A DNA stretch of 64,000 nt from Streptomyces goshikiensis (GTDB taxonomy: Bacteria > Actinomycetota > Actinomycetes > Streptomycetales > Streptomycetaceae), in NCBI RefSeq assembly GCF_014650555.1, contig NZ_BMVE01000002.1, positions 620,001 through 684,000 of the forward strand, given 5' to 3'. Position 1 is the first letter of the stretch. The number at the start of each line of letters is the position of its first letter. The translations under genes were made by a program, and so were the position numbers. The notes beneath the pieces were generated by a model, which saw only the letters and a list, made by a program, of their open reading frames with translations, did not search any database and was not told the DNA's origin. Positions 44,869 through 53,100 of the stretch are shown here, one piece after another.

Positions 44869-45372
44869 ATGCCCCACCGGCAACTCAACTTGCGTAAACG
44901 CTGCGAGATGATTCTCGGCCATCTGGATTTGTCTCATCCGTTTTGCCTCGAAGGCCTCTGCGAGCGCATAGCCGAACAGCGCGGCCGCCCCATCCGGATC
45001 CACCCGCTCCCCAAGGAAGCGGCCGAGTCGGGCGTCTGCGGACTGTGGGTCGGCACCGACACCGTCGACTACGTCTTCTACGAGGCCCAGACCACCCCGC
45101 TGCACCGGGAGCACATCGTGCTCCACGAGCTGGGCCACATCCTCTTCGGCCACCACTCCCTGGAGGGCCAGGACACCGAAGGCGACGGCGTCCCCACCGT
45201 CCTCGGCCGCACCAACTACACCACCCGCCAGGAGCAGGAGGCCGAGATGCTCGCCAGCATGATCCGCATCCGCGCCTCCGGCACCGGCCTCCTCCCCTCC
45301 ACCGCCCGCGGCACCCTGGCCCGGCTGGAGTCCGCCATGGGCTACGAGCGAGGGCCGCACGATGGCAGCTGA
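44869..45372 (+). CDS. ImmA/IrrE-family zinc metallopeptidase
   Basis: 167 aa from ATG 44869, with AGAGGG spaced 6 bases; ATG 44713 would add 52 residues of atypical codon use. The peptidase motif HIVLHELGHILFGHH (HExxH) and DYVFYEAQTTPLHREH leading into it are clear. These peptidases usually cleave a repressor (ImmR/DdrO/XRE) to induce mobile elements or stress genes. Here no XRE partner is adjacent; instead the stop overlaps the start of a membrane protein gene by 11 bases. The pair recurs in Streptomyces and may be a sensor-relay of unknown function. Confidence 0.78.
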   Translation: MPHRQLNLRKRCEMILGHLDLSHPFCLEGLCERIAEQRGRPIRIHPLPKEAAESGVCGLWVGTDTVDYVFYEAQTTPLHREHIVLHELGHILFGHHSLEGQDTEGDGVPTVLGRTNYTTRQEQEAEMLASMIRIRASGTGLLPSTARGTLARLESAMGYERGPHDGS

Positions 45373-46543
45373 CCTCACCGACTTCGGCAACTGGCTGGCC
45401 GTCCCCAGCGTCGTCTGCCTCTGGATCGCGGTCCTGCTGCGCGCTCCCGGGGCCCTGCGCTCCCCGCAGCAGCGCGGACTCTGGCTCGCCGTCGCCACCG
45501 CCGCCGCCGCGATGACCCTGAACCTGCCCGACGTCGTCGCGTACGCCATGCGCCGCGACCCGGGCTACGCGCACACCATCGGCCTGGTCCGCAACCTCAT
45601 CGGGGTGCTGTCCGCCGGCGCCGTCCTCTACTTCGTCGCCGCCGCCACCCGCGGCCGCCGGCTCCAACTCGCCGCCTGGGTCGGCACGCTGGGCTGGCTC
45701 ACCGCCCTGGTCGCCCTCGACGCGGCCGCGCCGGCCCACGGCACGCACACCATGCCGCCCGTCGGCGAACCGGTGCCCTCCCTCGCGTACTGGCTCGTGC
45801 TGATCTCCGCGCACCTGGCCGCCAACACCATCTGCGTCTTCGTCTGCTGGCGCTACGGCAGCCGCACCGAGAGCCGCGGCCTGGCCCTCGGGCTGCGGCT
45901 GTTCGGCCTCGGCACCGCGCTGGCCGGCCTCTTCTGGTTCGCGTACCTGCTCAAGGCCCTCTTCGACAGCACCTGGGCGATGCCGGCGCTGCCGCTGATG
46001 ATGAACCTGCACGGGCTGCTGCGCGCGGCCGCGATCCTGGTGCCGACCCTGTTCACCCTGCGCCGCAGCGCCGCCGACGTCGCCACCGCGTGGCGGCTGT
46101 GGCCGCTGTGGCGCGACCTGGTGCAGGTCGTCCCGCATGTCGCACTGGGCAAGCCCCGGGCCGGGCGGCTGCTGGAGCTGCTGTGGCCGCCGGTCCCGCG
46201 CGACATGCTCGTGTACCGCAAGGTCATCGAGACCCGCGACGCGATCCTGATCCTGGGTGAGTACGTCGCCCCCGGCGTCCCGGAGCGCGCGCGCAGCCAC
46301 GTCGCCGGGACGGGGATCCCCGAGCAGCGGCGGACGGCGGCCGCGCTGGCCTGCGTACTGAAGGAGGCGCGGCAGGCGAAGCTCGCCGGGCTGCCGCAGC
46401 AGGCGGGGGAGACGGTCGGGCTGGAACTGCCCGCCGCGATCCAGCCCCCGGCGGAGGGCGGCGACCTGGCGGACGAGGCCCGGTTCCTGGTGGACGTGGC
46501 CGAGGCCTACGGATCGCCCGAGACCACGGCCTTCACCCCGTGA
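45362..46543 (+). CDS. MAB_1171c-type multi-span membrane protein
   Basis: 393 aa. Seven or so hydrophobic helices occupy residues 1-240 (WLAVPSVVCLWIAVLL; GVLSAGAVLYFVAAAT; WLVLISAHLAANTICVFVCW and others), followed by a cytoplasmic C-terminal half of about 150 residues (RLWPLWRDLVQVVP, YRKVIETRDAILILGEYV). It resembles the family sometimes labelled putative transporter MAB_1171c. Its start lies 11 bases inside the ImmA/IrrE gene, so translation is coupled and a joint role, for example sensing and regulated proteolysis, is likely. The stop is at the start of a 9-base repeat. Confidence 0.78.
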   Translation: MAADLTDFGNWLAVPSVVCLWIAVLLRAPGALRSPQQRGLWLAVATAAAAMTLNLPDVVAYAMRRDPGYAHTIGLVRNLIGVLSAGAVLYFVAAATRGRRLQLAAWVGTLGWLTALVALDAAAPAHGTHTMPPVGEPVPSLAYWLVLISAHLAANTICVFVCWRYGSRTESRGLALGLRLFGLGTALAGLFWFAYLLKALFDSTWAMPALPLMMNLHGLLRAAAILVPTLFTLRRSAADVATAWRLWPLWRDLVQVVPHVALGKPRAGRLLELLWPPVPRDMLVYRKVIETRDAILILGEYVAPGVPERARSHVAGTGIPEQRRTAAALACVLKEARQAKLAGLPQQAGETVGLELPAAIQPPAEGGDLADEARFLVDVAEAYGSPETTAFTP

Positions 46544-46587
46544 CCACCCGAACCACCCGAACCACCCGAACCACCTGAACCGCCCGG
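46543..46587. repeat. 9-base tandem repeat (ACCACCCGA), five copies
   Basis: ACCACCCGA at 46543, 46552 and 46561, then ACCACCTGA and ACCGCCCGG. It begins in the TGA of the upstream gene and ends close to the Shine-Dalgarno of the SDR. It reads as a simple repeat, likely variable in number. Confidence 0.8.
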
Positions 46588-46600
46588 AAGCGAGCCCGCC

Positions 46601-47386
46601 TTGACCACCGTACTGATCACCGGGGCCAGCGCCGGCCTCGGCGCCGCCTTCGCCCGCGGCTTCGCGGCCAAGGGCTGTGACCTGGTCCTCGTCGCCCGCG
46701 ACAAGGACCGCCTCGAAGCCCTCGCCGCCTCCCTCGGCCGGGAGTTCGGGGTCGCCGCCGAGGTACTGCCCGCCGACCTGCTGGAAGCGGCCCAGTGCGC
46801 CGGCGTCACCGAACGGCTCGCCGACACCGGCCGGCCGGTCGACATCCTGCTCAACAACGCCGGCTTCGGGCTGCCCGCGCCCTTCCCGTACAGCCCGGTC
46901 GAGGACGAGGAGCGGATGCTCGACCTGCTCGTCAAGGTCCCGCTGAAGCTCACCCACGCGATCCTGCCGGGCCTGCGCGAGCGCCGCCGGGGCGCCGTGC
47001 TGAACGTCTCCTCCGTGGCCGGACTGCTCCCGACCGGGACGTACGGGGCCGCCAAGGCCTGGATCACCGCCTTCAGCGAATCGCTGCGGGTGGACATGGA
47101 GCCGTACGGCGTCCGGGTCCTGGCGGTGGTTCCCGGCTTCACCCGCACCGAGTTCCAGGAGCGCGCCGGGATGGACGTCAGCGCCCTGCGCGACGCGGTG
47201 TGGCTGGAGCCCGAGGCGGTGGTGGCCCAGGCCCTCAAGGACCTGGGCCGGCGCCGGCCGGTCAGCATCACCGGCTGGCGCTACAAGGCGTACGCGACCG
47301 CCGTGCGCCACCTCCCGCGCGCCTTCGTGGCACGCAAGATGGCCCGCGACCGGCGGCCGCCCGCGGACGCGACTACAGCTCGCTGA
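46601..47386 (+). CDS. Short-chain dehydrogenase/reductase
   Basis: 261 aa, TTG start at 46601 behind GGAAG. Cofactor motif TVLITGASAGLGAAFARGF, NNAG motif LLNNAGFGL, catalytic Ser in LNVSSVAGLLPTGTYGAAKAW with the YxxxK pair. Classical NAD(P)-dependent SDR, reducing or oxidising an unknown small alcohol/ketone. It overlaps the convergent ABC-F gene by 14 bases at their 3' ends. Relationship with the preceding membrane gene is only by orientation. Confidence 0.88.
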   Translation: MTTVLITGASAGLGAAFARGFAAKGCDLVLVARDKDRLEALAASLGREFGVAAEVLPADLLEAAQCAGVTERLADTGRPVDILLNNAGFGLPAPFPYSPVEDEERMLDLLVKVPLKLTHAILPGLRERRRGAVLNVSSVAGLLPTGTYGAAKAWITAFSESLRVDMEPYGVRVLAVVPGFTRTEFQERAGMDVSALRDAVWLEPEAVVAQALKDLGRRRPVSITGWRYKAYATAVRHLPRAFVARKMARDRRPPADATTAR

Positions 47387-49010
47387 CCTTGCCGTCCGCG
47401 ACCACCAGACGACGGGTCACCTGGACGGCGTCCAGCATCCGGCGGTCGTGGGTGACCAGCAGCAAGGTGCCCTCGTACGCCTCCAGGGCGGACTCCAGCT
47501 GCTCGATCGCCGGGAGGTCGAGGTGGTTGGTCGGCTCGTCCAGCACCAGCAGGTTCACCCCGCGGCCCTGGAGCAGCGCCAGCGCGGCCCGGGTGCGCTC
47601 GCCGGGGGAGAGGGTCCCCGCGGGGCGCAGGACGTGCGCCGCCTTGAGGCCGAACTTCGCCAGCAGGGTGCGGACCTCGGCCGGCTCGGTGTCCGGGACG
47701 GCCGCGCAGAAGGCCTCCAGCAGCGGCTCGTCGCCCAGGAACAGGCCGCGGGCCTGGTCGACCTCGCCGACGAGCACGCCGGAGCCCAGGGTGGCCGCGC
47801 CGGAGTCCGGTGCCAGCCGGCCGAGAAGGACGGCGAGCAGGGTGGACTTGCCGGCGCCGTTGGCGCCGGTGATCGCGACCCGGTCCGCCCAGTCGATCTG
47901 GAGGCTGGCCGGGCCGAACAGGAAGTCCCCGCGCTTGACGGCGGCCTCGCGCAGGGTGGCCACCACCGAGCCGGAGCGCGGGGCGGCCGCGATCTCCATG
48001 CGCAGCTCCCACTCCTTGCGGGGCTCGTCGACGACTTCGAGGCGCTCGATCGCGCGCTGCGTCTGGCGGGCCTTGGAGGCCTGCTTCTCGCTCGCCTCGC
48101 TCCGGAACTTCTTGCCGATCTTGTCGTTGTCGGGGGCCTTGCGGCGGGCGTTCTTGACGCCCTTGTCCATCCAGCCGCGCTGCATCGCGGCCCGGCCCTC
48201 CAGGGAGGCGCGCTTGTCGGCGTACTCGTCGAACTCCTCGCGGGCGTGCGTACGGGCGCGCTCGCGCTCCTCCAGGTAGGCGTCGTAGCCGCCGCCGTAG
48301 AGGTTGATCTGCTGCTGGGCCAGGTCGAGTTCGAGGACCTTGGTGACGGTGCGCGTGAGGAACTCGCGGTCGTGGCTGATCACGACGGTGCCGGCGCGCA
48401 GCCCCTTGACGAACTGCTCCAGCCGCTCCAGACCGTCGAGGTCCAGGTCGTTGGTGGGCTCGTCGAGCAGGAACACGTCGTAGCGGGACAGCAGCAGCGA
48501 GGCGAGCCCGGCGCGGGCCGCCTGGCCGCCGGACAGCGCGGTCATCGGGAGGTCCAGGCCGACGGCCAGCCCGAGGTCGTCGGCGACCTCCTGGGCGCGC
48601 TCGTCGAGGTCGGCGCCGCCGAGGTTCAGCCAGCGGTCGAGGGCCTCCGCGTACGCGTCGTCCGCGCCGGGGGTGCCGTCGACGAGGCCCTGCGTGGCCG
48701 CGTCCAGCTCCGCCTGCGCGGCGGCGACGCCGGTCCGGCGGGCGAGGAACTCCCGGACGGACTCCCCGGGCCGGCGGTCGGGCTCCTGCGGCAGGTGCCC
48801 CACGGCCGCCCCGGGCGGGGAGAGCCGCAGCTCACCGGTCTCGGGGGCGTCCAGCCCGGCGAGCAGGCGCAGCAGGGTGGACTTCCCGGCGCCGTTGACG
48901 CCGACGAGGCCGATGACGTCGCCGGGGGCGACGACGAGGTCGAGATCGGCGAACAGCGTGCGCTCACCGTGCGCGGCGGTGAGCTTCTTGGCGACGAGGG
49001 TTGCAGTCAT
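47373..49010 (-). CDS. ABC-F family ATP-binding protein
   Basis: 545 aa. NBD1: GVNGAGKST, ALSGGQAARAGLASLLL, DVFLLDEPTNDLDL; NBD2: GANGAGKST, LSPGERTRAALALL, LLVLDEPTNHLDL (the second signature is LSPGE). The inter-domain linker is arginine/lysine-rich (HAREEFDEYADKRASLEGRAAMQ to KKFRSEASEKQASKARQTQ) and long, as in Uup/EttA relatives, with no membrane domain. It probably acts on the ribosome during stalled translation or, alternatively, antibiotic resistance. The second ABC-F gene of the window; it shares only the fold with the one at 14189. Confidence 0.9.
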   Translation of the reverse strand: MTATLVAKKLTAAHGERTLFADLDLVVAPGDVIGLVGVNGAGKSTLLRLLAGLDAPETGELRLSPPGAAVGHLPQEPDRRPGESVREFLARRTGVAAAQAELDAATQGLVDGTPGADDAYAEALDRWLNLGGADLDERAQEVADDLGLAVGLDLPMTALSGGQAARAGLASLLLSRYDVFLLDEPTNDLDLDGLERLEQFVKGLRAGTVVISHDREFLTRTVTKVLELDLAQQQINLYGGGYDAYLEERERARTHAREEFDEYADKRASLEGRAAMQRGWMDKGVKNARRKAPDNDKIGKKFRSEASEKQASKARQTQRAIERLEVVDEPRKEWELRMEIAAAPRSGSVVATLREAAVKRGDFLFGPASLQIDWADRVAITGANGAGKSTLLAVLLGRLAPDSGAATLGSGVLVGEVDQARGLFLGDEPLLEAFCAAVPDTEPAEVRTLLAKFGLKAAHVLRPAGTLSPGERTRAALALLQGRGVNLLVLDEPTNHLDLPAIEQLESALEAYEGTLLLVTHDRRMLDAVQVTRRLVVADGKVSEL

Positions 49011-49110
49011 GATGTCCCGATCCTATCCGCCGGCCCGTCGCGCCCGGCATGGCCGGATAGGTGGGACACCCGTCATTGCGGCCACCGCGTTCCCGTCACA
49101 CCATGAGGCC

Positions 49111-50064
49111 ATGTCGTTGCGAAACGTACTCGTCGTCCTCTATGACGGGGTGCAGAGCCTGGACGTCACCGGCCCGGTGGAGGTGTTCGCCGCCCTCGAC
49201 CACATCGGCGGCCGGAGCGGCTACCGGATCCGGACCGTCTCCCCGGGCGGGAAGCCGGTCCGTACGCACAGCGGGCTGACCCTGGTCCCGGACGGGGACC
49301 TGGAGGGCGCCCGCCCGGCCCCCGGCACCACGCTGCTGGTGCCCGGCGGCCGGCAGACGGCCGACTTCGAGCCCCGGCTCACCGACTGGCTGCGGGCCCA
49401 CGGGGGTGGCGCGGAGCGGCTGGTGGCGGTGTGCACCGGCGCGCTCCTGCTCGCCGAGGCCGGGCTGCTGGACGGCCGCCGGGCCACCACCCACTGGAAC
49501 TCGTGCGCGCTGATGGCCCGGGACTACCCGGCCGTGTCCGTCGAGCCGGACCCGATCTACGTACGGGACGGCCGGGTCGCGACCTCGGCCGGGGTCACGG
49601 CCGGGATCGACCTCGCGCTCGCACTGGTGGAGGAGGACCACGGACGGGACGTGGCGCTGCTGATCGCCCGGCACCTGGTGGTCTTCCTGCGCAGACCGGG
49701 CAACCAGGCCCAGTTCAGCGCCCAGCTGGCCGCGCAGACGGCCCGGCGGGAGCCGCTGCGGGACGTCCAGCAGTGGATCACGGAGCATCCGGGCGGGGAC
49801 CTGAGCGTCGCGGCGCTGGCCGCCCGGGCGAGGCTGTCGCCGCGGCACTTCGCGCGGGCGTTCCAGGCGGAGACGGGGGTGACGCCGGGGCGGTACGTGG
49901 AGCGGGTACGGGTGGAACACGCGAGGCGGCTCCTGGAGGACAGCGCGGACGGCATCACGGAGATAGCCCGCACCTGCGGCTACGGCACCCCGGAGGCCAT
50001 GCGACGCGCCTTCGTGAAGACCCTGGGCCAGCCCCCGGCCGAATACCGCCGCCGCTTCGGCTGA
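49111..50064 (+). CDS. GlxA-type regulator: DJ-1/PfpI domain plus AraC helix-turn-helix
   Basis: 317 aa. The N-terminal DJ-1/PfpI-like domain has TLLVPGGRQTADFE and VAVCTGALLLAEAGLLDGRRATTHW, with Cys in the nucleophile-elbow position though probably not catalytic. The C-terminal AraC double HTH starts at about residue 215: LSVAALAARARLSPRHFARAFQAETGVTPGRYVERVR, then TEIARTCGYGTPEAMRRAFVKTLGQPPAEYRRRF. GlxA proteins are transcriptional activators with ligand-sensing DJ-1 domains. The stand-alone DJ-1 gene that follows (50159) is a likely partner or target. Confidence 0.9.
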   Translation: MSLRNVLVVLYDGVQSLDVTGPVEVFAALDHIGGRSGYRIRTVSPGGKPVRTHSGLTLVPDGDLEGARPAPGTTLLVPGGRQTADFEPRLTDWLRAHGGGAERLVAVCTGALLLAEAGLLDGRRATTHWNSCALMARDYPAVSVEPDPIYVRDGRVATSAGVTAGIDLALALVEEDHGRDVALLIARHLVVFLRRPGNQAQFSAQLAAQTARREPLRDVQQWITEHPGGDLSVAALAARARLSPRHFARAFQAETGVTPGRYVERVRVEHARRLLEDSADGITEIARTCGYGTPEAMRRAFVKTLGQPPAEYRRRFG

Positions 50065-50158
50065 CCCCGCCGGCCCCCGGCGCCGGCCCGGCCGCCGCGA
50101 TCGTACGACCACCGCGGGATCCCGGTCAGGGTTCCCCGATCACTCCTCCGGAGGAACC

Positions 50159-50785
50159 ATGCAGATCGCCGTACTGCTCTACGACCGTTTCACCGCGCTC
50201 GACGCGATCGGGCCCTACGAGACCCTCGGCAGGCTGCCCGGGGCCGAGGTCGTGTTCGTGGCCGAGCGGCCCGGGCCGGTGCGCAACGACGCAGGGTCGC
50301 TCGCGCTCGTCGCCGACAAGGGGCTGCACGAGGTGACGCGGCCCGACATCGTCATCGTGCCCGGCGGCCCCGCGCCGCAGGCGGAGATGGAGAACCCGGC
50401 CGTCCTCGACTGGCTGCGGGCGGTCGACGCCACCAGCACCTGGACCACCTCCGTCTGCACCGGTTCGCTGCTGCTCGCCGCCGCCGGGCTCCTCGACGGC
50501 CGCCGCGCCTCCTCGCACTGGATGTCCCTCGACCGGCTCCCCGCCTTCGGAGCCCGGCCCACCGCCGAGCGGGTGGTGTTCGACGGCAAGTACGTCACCG
50601 CCGCCGGGGTGTCCTCCGGCATCGACATGGGCCTCGCCCTCCTCGGCCGGATCGCCGGCGACGAGGTCGCGCAGACCGTGCAGCTGATGACCGAGTACGA
50701 CCCCCAGCCGCCCTACGACGCCGGCTCGCCGGACAAGGCCCCGGCCGATCTCGTCGCCCGGCTGCGCGCGGTCAGCCCGCTGTAG
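50159..50785 (+). CDS. DJ-1/PfpI-family protein (isonitrile-hydratase-like)
   Basis: 208 aa. The nucleophile elbow is TWTTSVCTGSLLLAAAGLL (Cys near residue 99) with IVIVPGGPAPQAE as the oxyanion/acidic loop, and the family start QIAVLLYDRFTALDAIGPYETLGRLPGAEV. GGAGGAA precedes ATG 50159. Relatives include isonitrile hydratase InhA and cysteine hydrolases; the substrate is unproved. It ends in a 14-base overlap with the convergent hydratase gene, and follows a GlxA regulator in the same direction. Confidence 0.87.
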   Translation: MQIAVLLYDRFTALDAIGPYETLGRLPGAEVVFVAERPGPVRNDAGSLALVADKGLHEVTRPDIVIVPGGPAPQAEMENPAVLDWLRAVDATSTWTTSVCTGSLLLAAAGLLDGRRASSHWMSLDRLPAFGARPTAERVVFDGKYVTAAGVSSGIDMGLALLGRIAGDEVAQTVQLMTEYDPQPPYDAGSPDKAPADLVARLRAVSPL

Positions 50786-51542
50786 TCCCGGCGGCGGACC
50801 CCGCCGCCGTCCACGTGAACGACGGGGTCCGCCGTTCCAGGAAGGCGGCGACACCCTCCGCGGTGTCGCCGCTCCCGGCCGCCTGCGCCGTCCAGTACGC
50901 GTCCCGGTCGGTGCGGCCGTCCGCGAACTCCTTCGCCGCCGCCTGCGTCAGCTGGGAACGCCCGGCGAGCACGCGGGAGAAGTCCGCCACCCGCTTGACC
51001 AGCTGCCCGGCCGGCAGCAGCTCGTTCAGGAACCCGGCCCGCAGCGCGTGCTCCGCGTCGATCAACTCCGCCGAGAACAGCAGGTACTTGGCCATCGCCG
51101 GGCCGACCAGCCCCGCCAGCCGCCGCGTCGAGGAGGCCGGGTAGACGATCCCGAGCCGCGCCGGGGTCACCCCGAAGGAGGCGCCCTCCTCCGCGAAGCG
51201 CAGGTCGCACGCCGCCGCCAGCTGGCTGCCGCCGCCCACGCAGAACCCGCGGATCGCGGCGATCGTGGGCTTCGGGAACGCGGCGAGGGCTTCCTCCGCG
51301 GCCACCGCCAGCGCCTGCGGGTCCTCGTCCCCGGCCAGCGAGGAGATGTCCGCCCCCGCGCAGAACGTGGGACCGGCCCCCGTCAGCACGAGCACCCGTA
51401 CGGCCGGATCGGCGGCGAGCCCCGGCAGCAGTTCCGGGAGTGCGCGCCACATCGCCGCCGTCATGGCGTTCCGCTTGGCGGGGTGGGAGATGACGACGGT
51501 GGCGACCCCGTCGGCCACCGTGTGGAGGAGGGCTGCGTCCAT
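50772..51542 (-). CDS. Enoyl-CoA hydratase/isomerase family protein
   Basis: 256 aa from ATG 51542 (ATG 51575 in frame would add 11 residues). Crotonase fold: VISHPAKRNAMTAAMWRALPEL, GAGPTFCAGADISSLAGDE with the oxyanion hole, AIRGFCVGGGSQLAAACDLRFA, and a C-terminal helical region. The position of the second catalytic Glu (usually in the LPE... GLLP block) reads as VTPARLGIVYPASST, so one of the two catalytic acids appears absent, suggesting isomerase-like or other crotonase activity. Substrate unknown. Confidence 0.87.
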   Translation of the reverse strand: MDAALLHTVADGVATVVISHPAKRNAMTAAMWRALPELLPGLAADPAVRVLVLTGAGPTFCAGADISSLAGDEDPQALAVAAEEALAAFPKPTIAAIRGFCVGGGSQLAAACDLRFAEEGASFGVTPARLGIVYPASSTRRLAGLVGPAMAKYLLFSAELIDAEHALRAGFLNELLPAGQLVKRVADFSRVLAGRSQLTQAAAKEFADGRTDRDAYWTAQAAGSGDTAEGVAAFLERRTPSFTWTAAGSAAGTTAG

Positions 51543-51789
51543 GCGCCGGATGGTATCCCGGCCGGTGAAACCCATGATCAGGGGAGTCCGGCCGAGCGGT
51601 CACCGGGTCCCGGAGCGCTGGAAGGGGCTGGGCGGACGGACGTCTCGGCAGCCGTCGGGAGCACCCCGGAAGAGCAGGAACGGTCGAACAACTGACGCTG
51701 TCATACGCCAACGGTCAGAAAGCGTCCGATTGACGCTGAATTCTGGTCAGCGGTCCGGTCCGGACCAGGCTGTTCCCCAGTCTTGACGC

Positions 51790-52332
51790 GTGGAGACGAT
51801 CGAGCGTGAAGACGGGGGCCGGAAGATGGATGACAGCGGGAACGTCCCGCCAGCCGAGGGGGGTGAGCCGGAGGCTCCGGCGGACCCCCTCGCGTACGAG
51901 GGAGTGTGGCGCTTCACCGCGCCCGCGGTAGAAGAATCCGTTCCGCAGGCCCGCCGCGCGGTCCGGGACCTGCTCGGCCGGCAGGGGGTGCCCGCCAACC
52001 GGGACCTCGTGTACTCCCTGCTGCTGATCGTCTCCGAACTGGTGACGAACTCGGTGCGGCACGCCGCCCTGCTCTCGCCGGAGGTCGCGGTCGAGGTCGC
52101 GATCGGCCGGGAGTGGGTACGGGTGGCCGTCGAGGACAACCACCCGTACCGCCCCAAGGCCCTGGAGGCGGACTTCGCCCAGACCGGCGGCCGGGGCCTG
52201 CTGCTGGTCCGCGAGATCACGCTGGAGGCCGGCGGGGTCTGCGACGTCGAGCACACCTCGACCGGCGGCAAGGTCATCTGGGCGGCCCTGCCGCTCACCG
52301 CCCCCGCCGCCGCCCCGACACCCGCCGTCTGA
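51790..52332 (+). CDS. Anti-sigma-factor-like ATP-binding protein (HATPase_c)
   Basis: 180 aa from GTG 51790; ATG 51826 is a possible later start. The N box LLLIVSELVTNSVRHAAL, the ADxGxG-like VAVEDNHPYRP and GGRGLLLVREIT are the ATP-binding Bergerat-fold motifs of the SpoIIAB/RsbW group, without a histidine-phosphotransfer domain. In Streptomyces such single-domain ATPases are abundant and act as anti-sigma factor or anti-anti-sigma kinases. No sigma or antagonist gene is nearby, so its partner must be elsewhere. Confidence 0.88.
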   Translation: METIEREDGGRKMDDSGNVPPAEGGEPEAPADPLAYEGVWRFTAPAVEESVPQARRAVRDLLGRQGVPANRDLVYSLLLIVSELVTNSVRHAALLSPEVAVEVAIGREWVRVAVEDNHPYRPKALEADFAQTGGRGLLLVREITLEAGGVCDVEHTSTGGKVIWAALPLTAPAAAPTPAV

Positions 52333-52369
52333 CGCCGCCCGGCACTGCCCGGCGCCGCCCGAGGACCCG

Positions 52370-52969
52370 CTACCAGCCCGCGGCGTCCCCGGTCAGCTCG
52401 CGGATCGCGGGCCGGGCCGCGTCCAGCACCGTCATGAACCAGGCCGAGAACGGCACCTCGGCGTGCCGCTTCGCCAGCTCCTCGGCGGTGACGAACGCGG
52501 TGTCGCCGACCTCCTCCGGATCCGGCCGCAGGTCCGCCTGCGCCAGTCCCACGAACAGGTGGTTGAACTCCTGCTCCACCAGCCCCGACGCCGGGTCCGG
52601 GTGGTTGTAGCGCACCGTCCCCGCCTCCGCGAGCAGCGAGGGCGACAGCCCCAGCTCCTCGTGGGTGCGCCGGGCCGCGGCCGCGAACGGCGACTCCCCC
52701 GGGTAGGGGTGACCGCAGCAGGTGTTCGACCAGACGCCGGGGGAGTGGTACTTCCCCAGGGCACGCTGCTGGAGCAGCAGCCGCCCCTGCTCGTCGAAGA
52801 GGAACACGGAGAACGCCCGGTGCAGCAGGCCGGGCGCCTGATGGGCGGAGAGCTTCTCCGCCGTGCCGATGGTGTTGCCGGACTCGTCGACCAGTTCGAG
52901 CATGATCGGTTCTTGAGTGCCGGTGCCGGTGGACGCGCGGTTCGCGGCGGTGGCTGGTGTGGTCGGCAT
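52370..52969 (-). CDS. idi: Isopentenyl-diphosphate delta-isomerase, type 1
   Basis: 199 aa; ATG 52969 has GAAGG spaced 6 bases (ATG 52975 is also in frame). A NUDIX-fold isomerase: GLLHRAFSVFLFDEQGRLLLQQRA, the active-site Cys in WSNTCCGHPYPGE, and the Glu/metal site RRTHEELGL; NHLFVGLAQADL and GDTAFVTAEEL follow. It interconverts IPP and DMAPP, feeding isoprenoid synthesis. The hopanoid genes 9 kb downstream use farnesyl diphosphate, so this is a plausible supply enzyme. Confidence 0.93.
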   Translation of the reverse strand: MPTTPATAANRASTGTGTQEPIMLELVDESGNTIGTAEKLSAHQAPGLLHRAFSVFLFDEQGRLLLQQRALGKYHSPGVWSNTCCGHPYPGESPFAAAARRTHEELGLSPSLLAEAGTVRYNHPDPASGLVEQEFNHLFVGLAQADLRPDPEEVGDTAFVTAEELAKRHAEVPFSAWFMTVLDAARPAIRELTGDAAGW

Positions 52970-53100
52970 ACCCATCCTTCGCTTCGGACTTCGGCCTTCA
53001 GTCTGCCGTACAAAAGAGGCTTGTCCCCACTTCGGAGATCCGCGCATGTCTGCCCCCCGTCGCGTGATAGGTGACGGGGGACGGACCGACTGTCGCGGTG

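Noticed and set aside
48673..49110. GlxA regulator extended upstream in its frame
   Set aside because: The extension lies within the opposite ABC-F gene and lacks the DJ-1 start; ATG 49111 gives the expected N terminus.
51693..51738. Direct repeats TGACGCTG (51693 and 51731) upstream of the HATPase gene as an operator
   Set aside because: Spacing of 38 bases is not clearly phased and short octamers recur by chance; no partner regulator is nearby.
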